Shown one piece after another: positions 45,415 through 55,097 of a DNA stretch of 64,000 nucleotides. The stretch covers positions 24,578-88,577 of the forward strand of contig NZ_KI911473.1 in the NCBI RefSeq assembly GCF_000514815.1. Reading direction: 5' to 3'. The DNA comes from Salinispora fenicalii (lineage in GTDB: Bacteria; Actinomycetota; Actinomycetes; Mycobacteriales; Micromonosporaceae). A program made the position numbers and the translations under genes. Every line of letters starts with the position of its first letter. The stretch's first letter is position 1. A model generated the notes under the pieces. That model was not told where the DNA came from, searched no databases, and worked only from the letters and a program-made list of their open reading frames with translations.

Positions 45415-46020
45415 TCAGCGGGGCAGCGGTGTCCCAGCTGGACGCAGCGCCGTCCAGCCCCCGTCCCGGGCGCGAGCGGCGGCGAGCAGGCCGGCCACCG
45501 TCGCGGCGTTGGTGATCATCCCGGCCAGCACCATCTCCACCGCCTCGTCCAGGTCGACCCGGACGATCTGAAGGTCGGCTTCCTCCTCGGACCGGCCGTG
45601 CCGCCGGCCGACCGGCACCTCGGTGAGGTCGCGGGCCAAGAACACCCGAACCAGTTCATTGGTGAACCCGGGTGAGCTGTGCACATCGACCAGGACATCG
45701 AGCTGACCCGCGTGCAGGTCAGCCTCCTCGGCCAGCTCTCGGCCGGCGGCGGCGGCCGGATCCTCGCCGGCGATGTCCAGCAGGCCGGCCGGCAACTCCC
45801 ACAGGTACTGGCCGACCGGGTGCCGATACTGCCGGATCAGCACCACCCGACCGGCCTCATCCAAGGCCGCCACCGACACCGCGCCGGGGTGTCGGGCACA
45901 GTCCCGTAGGGCGGTGCCGCCACCGGGCATGGTCACCTCGTCGGTGACCACATCGAAGATCCGACCCCGGTAGCGCTCGACGCGCGAACGCACCTGGTAG
46001 ACGTGACCGGCGGAGCTCAC
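45415..46020 (-). CDS. NUDIX hydrolase, ADP-ribose pyrophosphatase type
   Basis: 201-residue NUDIX enzyme. The box GLLDIAGEDPAAAAGRELAEEADL (shown in part; REL-EEA core near residues 98-105) contains the catalytic glutamates, and the SSPGFTNE loop downstream is typical of ADP-ribose pyrophosphatases. The GTG overlaps the pyrG stop by four bases, the same order as Rv1699-Rv1700. Confidence 0.92.
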   Translation of the reverse strand: MSSAGHVYQVRSRVERYRGRIFDVVTDEVTMPGGGTALRDCARHPGAVSVAALDEAGRVVLIRQYRHPVGQYLWELPAGLLDIAGEDPAAAAGRELAEEADLHAGQLDVLVDVHSSPGFTNELVRVFLARDLTEVPVGRRHGRSEEEADLQIVRVDLDEAVEMVLAGMITNAATVAGLLAAARARDGGWTALRPAGTPLPR

Positions 46021-47762
46021 GAGGTCGAAGCCGCCGGCGCCGTGGAAGCCCCGCCGTTGCTGGCTGCCTTCGTCGCCGCCGCACCGTCCAGGTCGACCGG
46101 AAGCTGATCAGCCTGCGAGTACGCGAGGGCCGCCGCCACAAAAGACGCGAACAGCGGGTGCGGGCGGGTCGGACGGCTCTTCAGCTCCGGGTGCGCCTGG
46201 GTGGCCACGAAGAACGGGTGCAGGTCGCGGTCCAGTTCGACGAATTCGACCAGCCGGCCGTCCGGCGAGGTCCCCGAGATGTGCAGGCCCGCCTTCGTGA
46301 GCACGTCACGGTACGCGTTGTTCACCTCATACCGGTGCCGGTGCCGCTCGCTGACCTCGGTGCTGCCGTACGCCTCGGCGACGATTGACCCCTCGGTGAG
46401 CACCGCCGGCCAGGCCCCGAGCCGCATGGTGCCACCGAGGTCGCCCCGGCCCGCGACGATGTCCTCCTGGTCAGCCATGGTGGCGATTACCGGATGGGTG
46501 GCTTTCCCCTCGAACTCCAGCGAGTTCGCACCGTCCAGCCCGGCGAGGTGACGGGCCACCTCAATGGTCATGCACTGCAGGCCAAGGCAGAGGCCGAGTA
46601 GCGGAACGCCGTTCTCCCGGGCGTGCCGGGCGGCACCGACCTTGCCCTCGATACCGCGGACGCCGAACCCACCCGGGATAACGACACCGTCAACCCCGGC
46701 CAGGGCGGCCGCGGCACCGGCCGAGGTGACGCATTCGTCGCTGGGTACCCACTTCAGCCGTACCCGGGCCCGGTGCCCGAAGCCAGCGGCGCGGATCGCC
46801 TCACTCACCGACAGGTACGCGTCCGGCAGGTCGACGTACTTGCCCACGAGGGCGACGGTGATCGTGTGTCGGGGCTGGTGTACCCGCTCCAGCAGGTCGT
46901 CCCAGCGAGCCCAGGCCACGTCCCGGAAGGAGAGGCCGAGCCGACGCACCACGTACGCGTCGAGGCCCTCCCGGTGCAACACCTTCGGGATGTCGTAAAT
47001 GCTGGGGGCGTCCGCGGCGGCGGTGACCGCCTCCAGGTCAACGTCGCAGTACAGGGCGAGCTTCTGCTTGACCTTGTCCGGGATTTCCCGGTCGCAGCGC
47101 AGTACCAGTGCGTCCGGCTGGATACCGATGCTGCGTAGCTGCGCGACCGAGTGCTGGGTGGGCTTGGTCTTCAGCTCACCCGATGGCGCCAGGTACGGCA
47201 CCAGCGAGACGTGCAGATAGAAACAGTTGTCCCGGCCCAGGTCGTGGCGGATCTGCCGGATCGCCTCCAGGAACGGCAGCGACTCGATGTCGCCGACGGT
47301 CCCGCCGACCTCGGTGATGACGACGTCCGGCACCTGGCCCTCGCCATCCGGTTCGGCCATGCCGAGCACCCGGGACTTGATTTCGTTGGTGATGTGCGGG
47401 ATGACCTGGACGGTGTCCCCCAGGTACTCGCCGCGCCGCTCCTTGGCGATCACGTCCGAGTAGATCTGCCCGGTGGTGACGTTGGCCTTCCCGGACAGGT
47501 CCCGGTCGAGGAACCGCTCGTAGTGACCGACATCGAGGTCGGTCTCGGCGCCGTCCTCGGTGATGAAGACCTCACCGTGCTGGAACGGATTCATCGTCCC
47601 CGGGTCCACGTTGAGGTAGGGGTCGAGCTTCTGCATCACCACGCGCATACCACGCGCGGTGAGTAGGCTCCCGAGGCTGGAGGCAGTCAGGCCTTTACCC
47701 AACGAGGAGGCCACGCCTCCGGTGACGAAAATGTGCCTGGTCGTCCGTACTGAAGGGGCCAA
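46017..47762 (-). CDS. pyrG: CTP synthase
   Basis: 581-residue glutamine-dependent CTP synthase. The N-terminal synthetase domain begins HIFVTGGVASSLGKGLTASS (P-loop) with LDPYLNVDPGTM; the C-terminal class I amidotransferase carries the catalytic Cys in LGLCLGLQ (about 391). The only in-frame start consistent with the family is TTG at 47762, with GGGAGC five bases upstream. The C-terminal 30 residues are an Ala/Ser/Thr tail. Confidence 0.96.
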   Translation of the reverse strand: MAPSVRTTRHIFVTGGVASSLGKGLTASSLGSLLTARGMRVVMQKLDPYLNVDPGTMNPFQHGEVFITEDGAETDLDVGHYERFLDRDLSGKANVTTGQIYSDVIAKERRGEYLGDTVQVIPHITNEIKSRVLGMAEPDGEGQVPDVVITEVGGTVGDIESLPFLEAIRQIRHDLGRDNCFYLHVSLVPYLAPSGELKTKPTQHSVAQLRSIGIQPDALVLRCDREIPDKVKQKLALYCDVDLEAVTAAADAPSIYDIPKVLHREGLDAYVVRRLGLSFRDVAWARWDDLLERVHQPRHTITVALVGKYVDLPDAYLSVSEAIRAAGFGHRARVRLKWVPSDECVTSAGAAAALAGVDGVVIPGGFGVRGIEGKVGAARHARENGVPLLGLCLGLQCMTIEVARHLAGLDGANSLEFEGKATHPVIATMADQEDIVAGRGDLGGTMRLGAWPAVLTEGSIVAEAYGSTEVSERHRHRYEVNNAYRDVLTKAGLHISGTSPDGRLVEFVELDRDLHPFFVATQAHPELKSRPTRPHPLFASFVAAALAYSQADQLPVDLDGAAATKAASNGGASTAPAASTS

Positions 47763-47910
47763 GGCCTGCTCCCGTGTCGTCTGTCGCGGTCATGCAGACC
47801 GCCGTGCCGATCAGCAGAGTGATCACGCGATCCACGGGATTCCACGCTAACACCCCACCTGCTCCTGCCACCCGGCGCACCCGCCAGCAGCATCGCCTAC
47901 CGCTGGCGGG

Positions 47911-50262
47911 TCAGACCGTCGTGACCTCGTCCGATGCGCGAGCCGTCGGGATCTTGCCGGCGGCTGGGCCGGCATCCCATCGGTCCACCGGCGCCGCACC
48001 GGCCTCGCCGCCCGCGGACGGTCCCGGTTGGTCTGCCGAACCGCGGCCACCCAGTGCCGAGCCAGCCGGGCTGCCTTCGCCACCGACGCCATCGGAGCGC
48101 CGGCCTCGATCTGGCCCACCACCGGAGCCGGTCGAGTCTCCCGGGCCGCCATCCCCGCCGGGCGTCGGACTGGTCCGGTCGGTGGAGTGGTCCAGTACCC
48201 GCAGCGCGGCGAGGGCCGCCATCGGCACCACCACAGCGGCCGCCGCCCCGGCGACGTCCAGCGCCGCCCCGCCCAGTAGCCCGCCGAGTACGGCCGCGAC
48301 CGCGGTGCCGGTCATCGCTCCCCGAACCGCCGGGTAGATGCCGAACAGCCGCCGCAGCCCGCCCCACGGCTGCAGCAGAGCGAACCACACCAGGAGCACA
48401 CCGGCCAGGGCCAGCACCGTCAACGGGCTGCCGAAGAGCGTCTCCAGGTTGGCGGTGTTGGCCCGGTGCACAATCAGCCCCCCGGTCCCGTCGCCGACGG
48501 CGGCCAGGAACCGACCCAGATCGCCTCGCTCACCGGTCGGGCGGTCGAGGTCGACCAGGGCGAAACCTACCGTTACCGCCAGCCCAGCCATCGTCGCCCA
48601 GGCCAGGCGGGTCAGCGTCAACCAACCACTGGCGCTGATCGCCGCGGCGAGGCTCACTCCGGCGGTCAACGCGACCGCGCCGGTGGAGTCGGCACCGAGG
48701 TAGGGGCTGCCGACCAGCACAACGGCGGCCCCAGCGACGGCCACAATCACCACCGGTCGCCGGGAACGGCGTACCCGCTGGGCCAGCCAGCCGGCGAGGA
48801 GTAGCGCCCCGGCCAGTAGCACTCCCAGTCCCACCGTGCCCAGGCCAACGAACCGGCCCCCGTCCACCGCGGAGTAGCCGACGACACCGTTGAGCTGAAG
48901 GTGGGTGCCGGTCAGCACATCGGCACCGACTGTCAGCGTAGCCAGGAACGCCACCGCGCCCAGTGGCCCAAGGGTGCTCCCGTAGCCGGGCAGGAACCGG
49001 ACGAGCGCCGTCGCGGCGACGATCAATGCGAGGGTGACCCCGGCGAAGTACCACCCGGAGTGCGCACCACGCCACCATGGGACCAGATCTGCCAGGAGTG
49101 CGGCCGGCAGGGCGAGCGCAGCCGCGATCAGCAGCAGCTCCACCACCGCGACGATCCGCCGGGATACCGGCTGGGGACCGTACGGGCCGGCGTGTCGTCG
49201 AGCCCGGCGCAGCAGCGGTAACACCGCCACCCCGAGGAGCACCTGCGCGACGGCGAGCAACCCGAAGAACCAGCCGGTGACGCGGCGCTGTGCTGCGGCC
49301 TCCCGGTCGGCGTCCACCGGGCCGGCGATCGCGGTGGCGAGGTCGGCCGGCCGGCCACCGACAGACTCGGCAGCCCGCCCAAGAAACGGACGCTCGGGTA
49401 GTGGCCGGCCCAGGGCGGTGAGCGCGGTCGGCGCAAGATCAACCAGTTGCAGGTAGCCCGGACGGTCAGTGGTCGGCGAGGTCAGCCAGCCACGTTCCCA
49501 GCCGGCGCCATTGGCGACCGCGACGTGCAGCCGGGACGGCTCCTCCGTGTCCGCTACCCCGGCGACGATGACCAGGGAGCGGGGCGGGCGGGCGGCCAGC
49601 ACCCGGGCCAGCCGGGCGTCGGCCGCGCGGGCGGCAGCCGCCCGGGCCGCCGGATCCGCACCTTCGACGGCACCGAGATCGACAATGCTGAGCACACACG
49701 AGCGTAGGAGGTCGGTCGGATCTGCCGGCAGTTCCGGCGCGTACCGGTCCACCCGGCCGAACGGCCGGGCAGCGGCCACCGCCGCGCCCGGGCCCACCGC
49801 CACCGAGCAACGCACCGACTCCGACAGCGAACCCGGCACGGCCCCCCAGGAGAGCCGTTCCTGGTTCGATAGGACGGCGCCCTCCTGGTCTGGCAGGTTC
49901 GCACCGATTCCGTCCGGCCGCTCCACGATGACGTCGGTGGGTGGGCAGGTGCCCTCCGGCCGCTCGCCCGGCCAGGCGGCGAAGCTGCCCGCGCCGAGGG
50001 TCAGCCAGCCGTCCACCGGGCAGGTGGGCCGGTGGGCGGAGCGCACCGCCAACGATCCGATCGAGCCCTCCTGCGCCAGCCGCCACAGCGTCGGTGTCGT
50101 CTGCGCGTCCACGTCTTCCCACCGCAGCCCGGCAACCCCGGCCAGGACCACGAAGTCGGCGGTCCGCTCCGGGGAGTGGACCGTCGGCCGGGCGGCCAGT
50201 GCGGCAACGGCGAGCGCCACGACGAGCAGGGTAAGCAGGGCGGGGGTGAGTCGGCGCAGCAT
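47911..50262 (-). CDS. large polytopic membrane protein with alkaline-phosphatase-like N-terminal region
   Basis: 783 residues. A signal anchor (about 5-25) is followed by an extracytoplasmic region to about 320 whose layout (FVVLAGVAGLRWEDVD, LTLGAGSFA, PGYLQLVDLAPTALTALG) recalls the phosphatase/sulfatase superfamily. About ten membrane helices follow to residue 690, then a Gly/Ser/Asp-rich tail. It is the last of a tightly coupled envelope cluster: its ATG shares one base with the glycosyltransferase stop (TAATG). Conserved in actinobacteria as far as I recognise; the exact function is unknown, but the setting points to cell-wall glycan assembly or export. Confidence 0.82.
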   Translation of the reverse strand: MLRRLTPALLTLLVVALAVAALAARPTVHSPERTADFVVLAGVAGLRWEDVDAQTTPTLWRLAQEGSIGSLAVRSAHRPTCPVDGWLTLGAGSFAAWPGERPEGTCPPTDVIVERPDGIGANLPDQEGAVLSNQERLSWGAVPGSLSESVRCSVAVGPGAAVAAARPFGRVDRYAPELPADPTDLLRSCVLSIVDLGAVEGADPAARAAAARAADARLARVLAARPPRSLVIVAGVADTEEPSRLHVAVANGAGWERGWLTSPTTDRPGYLQLVDLAPTALTALGRPLPERPFLGRAAESVGGRPADLATAIAGPVDADREAAAQRRVTGWFFGLLAVAQVLLGVAVLPLLRRARRHAGPYGPQPVSRRIVAVVELLLIAAALALPAALLADLVPWWRGAHSGWYFAGVTLALIVAATALVRFLPGYGSTLGPLGAVAFLATLTVGADVLTGTHLQLNGVVGYSAVDGGRFVGLGTVGLGVLLAGALLLAGWLAQRVRRSRRPVVIVAVAGAAVVLVGSPYLGADSTGAVALTAGVSLAAAISASGWLTLTRLAWATMAGLAVTVGFALVDLDRPTGERGDLGRFLAAVGDGTGGLIVHRANTANLETLFGSPLTVLALAGVLLVWFALLQPWGGLRRLFGIYPAVRGAMTGTAVAAVLGGLLGGAALDVAGAAAAVVVPMAALAALRVLDHSTDRTSPTPGGDGGPGDSTGSGGGPDRGRRSDGVGGEGSPAGSALGGRGSADQPGPSAGGEAGAAPVDRWDAGPAAGKIPTARASDEVTTV

Positions 50263-51428
50263 TACCGCGGTCCCGTCGATGGTGCACCAGCGTCCGGGGT
50301 GGTGGGGCCGGCTGTGCCCGGGGACAGCTCGGCGTAGAGGGCGGCGAGGTGGGCGCAGGTCTCCGCCTCGGTCGGCCAGGTCGCCGCTTGCGCACGGGCC
50401 CGCCGACTCAGTTCGGCCCGTCGGGCCGGGTCTTCCAGCAGCCTGCCGACGGCGGTGTCAACCGCGTCGACATCACCCGGCGGTACCAGGATCGCCGCGT
50501 CCTCGACCAGCTCCGGCAGGCCGCCGACCGCGGTCGCCACCAGCGGTACACCGACCCGCATCGCCTCCTGTGCGAACAGCTGCCGGGCCTCCCAGTCGCT
50601 GGTGACCACGGCGATGTCGGCGCCGGCCAACAGGTCGGCCACGTCAGTACGGTGCCCGAGCAGGGTCACCGGCGCCCGGGCAGCGGAGATCCGGGCCGCC
50701 AGTTGCAGGTAGGCGGGTCCGCTGCCGGCGATCACCACGGCCGGTACCGGGTTGTGGGTCCGCCACCGGGCAGCGGCGTCAACCAGGACGTCGTACCGCT
50801 TCTGGGGATGCAGTCTGCCGACCGACAGGATCAACGGCTGGTCGCTACCGACGCCAAACTCGGCGCGGACCGCGTCACGGCGGCGGTGCGGCTCGGGCAG
50901 CGGCGGCGCGGCGACCGGGGCGAACCGGGCGTCCGGCGCACCCAAGGCGGTGGCTCGCGCGACCAGGTCGACCGAGGCACCGAGGGTCACCTGAGCACCA
51001 CGGGCGACGACCCGCTCGACCAGGCGTGACGCGCTGCCGCGTAGGCCACCGCTGAGGACGGCATTGTGCCAGGTGACCACCAGCGGGACAGCCGGCCGGG
51101 CGACGACAGCGACCAGACCGGCGCGCAGCCCGTGCGCGTGCACCACAGCGACCGGTTCGGCGGCGAGGGCCCGGCGGAACGCGGTCACCGCCCGCAGGTC
51201 AGCGGGGGTCGGGCTGGCCGGGATCTCCACCGCCCGGAAGCGAGCGCCGACACCGGTGAACTTGAACTGCTCTTCGGTCGCGGCCGGGCCACAGACCAGC
51301 ACCGCGATGCCCCCGCTGATCAGTCCGGCGGCCAACGACCGGACGTGCTGCCCCACACCACCGGTGCTGGAGGCGAGCAACAGGGCGACCGTGCCGCCCC
51401 GGCCGGCCCGCTGGGTCGGTTCCGTCAC
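50262..51428 (-). CDS. GT4-family glycosyltransferase
   Basis: 388 residues, GT-B fold. The N-terminal half opens with ALLLASSTGGVGQHVRSLAA; the C-terminal half has LILSVGRLHPQKRYDVLV and the EX7E motif in WEARQLFAQEAMR, with VATAVGGLPE. It should move an activated sugar onto a lipid or polymer acceptor at the inner membrane face. The GTG at 51428 overlaps the MurJ-like stop by four bases. The frame stays open far upstream only as a shadow of that gene. Confidence 0.9.
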   Translation of the reverse strand: MTEPTQRAGRGGTVALLLASSTGGVGQHVRSLAAGLISGGIAVLVCGPAATEEQFKFTGVGARFRAVEIPASPTPADLRAVTAFRRALAAEPVAVVHAHGLRAGLVAVVARPAVPLVVTWHNAVLSGGLRGSASRLVERVVARGAQVTLGASVDLVARATALGAPDARFAPVAAPPLPEPHRRRDAVRAEFGVGSDQPLILSVGRLHPQKRYDVLVDAAARWRTHNPVPAVVIAGSGPAYLQLAARISAARAPVTLLGHRTDVADLLAGADIAVVTSDWEARQLFAQEAMRVGVPLVATAVGGLPELVEDAAILVPPGDVDAVDTAVGRLLEDPARRAELSRRARAQAATWPTEAETCAHLAALYAELSPGTAGPTTPDAGAPSTGPR

Positions 51429-53128
51429 CGGGACACCGTCTCCTTCCCGTCGCCCCGCTCCGGGGGGACACCGTCCTGCCGCTGCTCGCCGACCGGGGTC
51501 GGCGAGCGCCTCCCGAGGGTCAGCCCGAGCCGCCGCAGCACGCCGGCGAGCAACGGTCGTACGTCCGGCCGGTCCAGTAGCCAGACCGCCGCGAGGAAAA
51601 CGACACCGACCACGACACCGGACAGCATGCCCTGTACAAGGGCCACCGGTGCGCCCGGGGTGCCGTCGGTGGCCGCCAGCAGCGACCGCGCGACCGCCCA
51701 ACCCACCAACGCCGCCAGCCCCCCGCCGATCAGGCCGGCTGCCCCGGCACGGCCGATTCCGGCGAGCGCAGTGGCGCCGGCGGTCCGTCGGACGGCGAGC
51801 ACCAGCAGGGCGCCAAGCACCGTCATCCCCACCGAATTCGCCAGGGTGACCGCCGGAACCCGATCCCGCAGTGGCAGCGCGGCGCTGAGCAGCAACGCCG
51901 CGGCGGGCACCACGAGAAAACCGACGGCGATCGCGCCGGTGGCCGCCCGCGCCTGACCTCGCGCGTAGAGGGCACGGCTCAGCACGGCGAAGAGTCCGTA
52001 GCCGATCAGGCCGGGCGCGAAGCCGGCGATCCCGGCAGCGGCGGTCGCTGCCGCGCCGTCGACGAGGAAGAAGTGCCCCACTGGCACGGCCGTACCGACC
52101 AGAACGGCCGCACCGAGGCAGCTCAGCAGCAGCACTCCCCGGGCGGCCGGGGCCAACGTCGTCCGGTACGCCGCCTCGTCCCCGAGGGATCCGGCAGCGG
52201 CCAGGCTCGGATAGGCGGCTACCGCCAATGGCACCGCCAGCACCGCCCACGGCAGCAGGTAGACCGTCTGGGCGAGCTGGAACGCGCCGAGGTTACTGAC
52301 TGCACCGTAGGACACCTGGTTCAGGCTCACCACAAGCGCTACCTGCTGCGCGGTCACCGTCACCGCGCCGGCCACCGCGAGTCCACCGACCCGGGTACGG
52401 GCGTCGGCGGGGAAGCGGAAGCCGAGCACCGGCGCATATCCCAGCCGGCGGAACGGGATCAGCAGCGACAGGGACAGCACCGCCACTCCGGCGGTCGTTC
52501 CCAACGACAGCAGCAGTTCACCGCCGCGGCTGACGCCCGCCACACTGGCCAGCCGCCCCTCGGTGAGGGTGAAGCCCAGGTAGACCGCGATGACGGTGAG
52601 GCTGGACAGCAGTGGGGCGATCACCGGCCAGGCGAACCGGCGGTGCGCCTGGAGAACCCCGGTGAGCACGATGCCGACCCCATACAGCGGCAGTTGCGGG
52701 GCGAACAGCCGCAGCATCCGCTCGCCGCTGGCCTGCTGGGCGGGGTCCAGTCCGCCGCCCAGCAGCTCCACGATCGGGCCGGCCAGCAGCGCCACCGCCA
52801 GCGCGAGTGGCACCAGCAGGGTAAGAACCCAGGTGAGCAGCGCCCCGGTGGTCCGAGCAACCGTCTCCCGGTCCGCCGCCGCCACCGGAGCGGCCAGCAG
52901 CGGCACCACCAGGCTGGCGAGGGCACCGCCGGCGACCATCTCGAAGATCACGTTCGGAGCGGCGTTCGCCACCACATACGTACCACCAAGATCGGTGGGC
53001 GCGAGCGTCCAGGTGAACACGGCGGTACGACCGAAGCCGGCGAGCCGACTGACCACGGTGAGTACGGCGATCAGCGCGGCGGCCCCGGCTACTCGGCCGG
53101 CGGCGACGGATGGGGCCGGTTTCGTCAC
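51425..53128 (-). CDS. MurJ/MviN-like lipid flippase
   Basis: 567-residue MATE/MOP-superfamily membrane protein with about 14 helices. The start (AALIAVLTVVSRLAGFGRTAV, TYVVANAAPNVIFEMVAGGAL) is the MurJ signature; LFAPQLPLYGVGIVLTGVLQ is the matching second-half element. The GTG at 53128 is selected since it begins right before this signature. It lies one base after the MraY-like gene and overlaps the glycosyltransferase by four bases. Likely flips a lipid-linked glycan, possibly not lipid II, as the housekeeping murJ usually lies elsewhere. Confidence 0.88.
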   Translation of the reverse strand: MTKPAPSVAAGRVAGAAALIAVLTVVSRLAGFGRTAVFTWTLAPTDLGGTYVVANAAPNVIFEMVAGGALASLVVPLLAAPVAAADRETVARTTGALLTWVLTLLVPLALAVALLAGPIVELLGGGLDPAQQASGERMLRLFAPQLPLYGVGIVLTGVLQAHRRFAWPVIAPLLSSLTVIAVYLGFTLTEGRLASVAGVSRGGELLLSLGTTAGVAVLSLSLLIPFRRLGYAPVLGFRFPADARTRVGGLAVAGAVTVTAQQVALVVSLNQVSYGAVSNLGAFQLAQTVYLLPWAVLAVPLAVAAYPSLAAAGSLGDEAAYRTTLAPAARGVLLLSCLGAAVLVGTAVPVGHFFLVDGAAATAAAGIAGFAPGLIGYGLFAVLSRALYARGQARAATGAIAVGFLVVPAAALLLSAALPLRDRVPAVTLANSVGMTVLGALLVLAVRRTAGATALAGIGRAGAAGLIGGGLAALVGWAVARSLLAATDGTPGAPVALVQGMLSGVVVGVVFLAAVWLLDRPDVRPLLAGVLRRLGLTLGRRSPTPVGEQRQDGVPPERGDGKETVSR

Positions 53129-53129
53129 G

Positions 53130-53996
53130 TCAGTCGGCGCGGCGACCCAGCGCGTCCAGCTCGCGCAGCCCCGGGGTCTGCTGGATGACCTGGGTGAAGC
53201 TGATCCGCTCGCTGGCGGCGGTGAGCCCGGCGAGGATGGCGAGCAGACCGGCCCGGCCGGCCGGGCCGGTGCGAGCGGCGAGCGCAACGCCGAGCAGCGC
53301 ACCGAGCGCGTTGGCGCCGCTGTCGCCGAGCATCACGTCCTCGTCGAGGTCAGCGGGGAGCAGCCCGGCGGCGGCTCCGGCAGCACCGGCGACGATCCCG
53401 CCGTGCGGACTGGCGGCCAGCGGCGCGCCGAGCAGAAGACCGGACTTCACCGCCCGACCTGGCCGCAGGTCGAGCAGGTTGATCAGATTGGCGGTGCCGG
53501 CGATCACGCCCGCGCCGAGGAGGACGTCCACTCCCCGGCCGGCCGCGCCCTGCCGCTGCCGGCGCGGGTGCCGGGCGACGACCGGGTCACCGGCGAGCAG
53601 TGCGGCGGCGGCAAGCCCCGCCGCACCCACGCCGACGATCTTGACTAGGCCGGCGGTGATCCGCCCCTCGCGCAGCCCAGCTAGGTGCCCGGCGAAGCCT
53701 TTGGCGGCCTTCTGCTCCGGCCGCGCGCCGACCACGTCGTCGTAGAGCCCCACCGCCCCGGCGCCGAGGCCGGCGACCAGGGCAGCCCCGCCGGCCGCGG
53801 CCCCCGGTGCGCCGGTGGCACCGGCGACGGCGGCACCGGCGGCGAGCGCCGGGCCGGCCGCGAGAGTCACTGGCCGGCCCCGAAAGTTCGTCCGCTCCAA
53901 CGCTGGACCCGCCGGCGAGGTTCGTACCCCATGCAACGCGTAACGGGCGACGGCGGCGCCGGCACCGGCGACGACGAGCCGACCAAGCCACCTCAC
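53130..53996 (-). CDS. MraY/WecA-like polyprenyl-phosphate sugar-phosphate transferase homologue
   Basis: 288-residue membrane protein. Conserved family elements are visible: LYDDVVG, NLINLLDLRPGRAVK and MLGDSGANALGALLG, which correspond to catalytic loops of MraY/WecA. It is shorter than standard MraY and very Ala/Gly-rich, with about nine hydrophobic segments. The GTG at 53996 is favoured by the anti-SD match GAGGTGA five bases upstream; the GTG at 54011 is an alternative. One base separates it from the MurJ-like gene. Confidence 0.82.
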   Translation of the reverse strand: MRWLGRLVVAGAGAAVARYALHGVRTSPAGPALERTNFRGRPVTLAAGPALAAGAAVAGATGAPGAAAGGAALVAGLGAGAVGLYDDVVGARPEQKAAKGFAGHLAGLREGRITAGLVKIVGVGAAGLAAAALLAGDPVVARHPRRQRQGAAGRGVDVLLGAGVIAGTANLINLLDLRPGRAVKSGLLLGAPLAASPHGGIVAGAAGAAAGLLPADLDEDVMLGDSGANALGALLGVALAARTGPAGRAGLLAILAGLTAASERISFTQVIQQTPGLRELDALGRRAD

Positions 53997-54125
53997 GCCG
54001 TCACCTCGCACGCCACAATGATCAGTTGATCCGCTTGGCTGTTGCCCGCGGCGGACTGCTCGGCACGCTCACTCACGCCGACTCCTTCCGGTTGGCGGGC
54101 CAGGACCTGATGTTGATCGTCACGA

Positions 54126-55067
54126 TCATTGGGGCAGTCTAGGAACCAGCGACGCGGCGTTGTCGCCGACGCCATAGTGACCAGCCTTGTCCTCGTTGAC
54201 CTGTTGTACCAGGGCGAGCGCGGCTACTAGCTGCCCCTTGACGGTGTTGGCGTTGTCGACTGTGGAGATCTCCCCAGCCAGCACCGCGTCGCCCCGGACG
54301 AAGGCCACCAGGTTCCCGCCTTCCGAACCAGTGCCACCGACCACGGTCGCGCCGGTCCGATCGAACTGCTCAGTGATCTTAACCACGGACTCGTCCTTCT
54401 TCGAGGAGTCCTTGTCCGTGTACGGCGGACCACTGACGATCACGACCGCCTCCGCCGACTGAGTGAGCCGCTCGGAGGTGGTGAGGTAATTAGCGTTGGT
54501 GTACGCGGCCAGCACGGCCCGCCGGTCAGCCTCACTGATCGGCGTTGCCTCAAGCGCCCCGTCCAGCAGCACCGTGGCCAGCAGAGCGCTGGAGGTCTCC
54601 ACGCCGTGCCCATTGCCGGGCAGGTTGGTGGTCGGCGCGTTGGTGGGACGGGCCGCGGTGACCGCCAGTTCCAGCAGGTCGTTGTTGTTCTCCGGGTTGA
54701 TGAACTTGTCCTGCAGATCGACCCGGCCAACCACATCGGCGGTGCCGAGCTGGAGCATCTTGACCACGCCGTCGGTGTGTTTGCGCCCCGTCGGCAGGCT
54801 GAGCACCAGCACCCGCTTGCCGGTGAGCCGGCCCGGCAGGACCACCCCAGCCAGCTCGGCGGCGTAGTCATCCTCGCGGGTCAGTTCCTCCTCGAGGTTG
54901 TTGACCGCCTGACGCCACACCTGGTTGTCTTTCCGCAGCTCGTTGACGTTCTCGTTGAGGGCATCCGCCACCGGCCCGTTGAGCGCGGTGGTACCCACCA
55001 CCAGGCCGATCGCCAGCGCCAGAAAGACCGCGGTCAGGGACACCACGTGGTACCGGAAGTTGATCAC
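54126..55067 (-). CDS. copper transporter-like outer-layer/envelope protein (MctB family)
   Basis: 313 residues. One N-terminal membrane helix (residues about 9-28, VSLTAVFLALAIGLVVGTTA) is followed by a coiled coil (ENVNELRKDNQVWRQAVNNL) and an extracytoplasmic alpha/beta domain. This is the layout of Mycobacterium MctB (Rv1698), implicated in copper efflux/homeostasis, and the position next to steA and recN matches. No Cys/His/Met copper cluster is apparent, so copper binding is not shown by sequence. GTG start; 30 bp after steA. Confidence 0.88.
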   Translation of the reverse strand: MINFRYHVVSLTAVFLALAIGLVVGTTALNGPVADALNENVNELRKDNQVWRQAVNNLEEELTREDDYAAELAGVVLPGRLTGKRVLVLSLPTGRKHTDGVVKMLQLGTADVVGRVDLQDKFINPENNNDLLELAVTAARPTNAPTTNLPGNGHGVETSSALLATVLLDGALEATPISEADRRAVLAAYTNANYLTTSERLTQSAEAVVIVSGPPYTDKDSSKKDESVVKITEQFDRTGATVVGGTGSEGGNLVAFVRGDAVLAGEISTVDNANTVKGQLVAALALVQQVNEDKAGHYGVGDNAASLVPRLPQ

Positions 55068-55097
55068 ACCTGCAGCCTCTTTGTCGGGTGGACGGCG

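Noticed and set aside
50262..52250. 662-residue version of the glycosyltransferase
   Set aside because: The extra N-terminal 270 residues are an off-frame shadow of the MurJ-like gene; the GTG at 51428 overlaps that gene's stop as expected for coupling.
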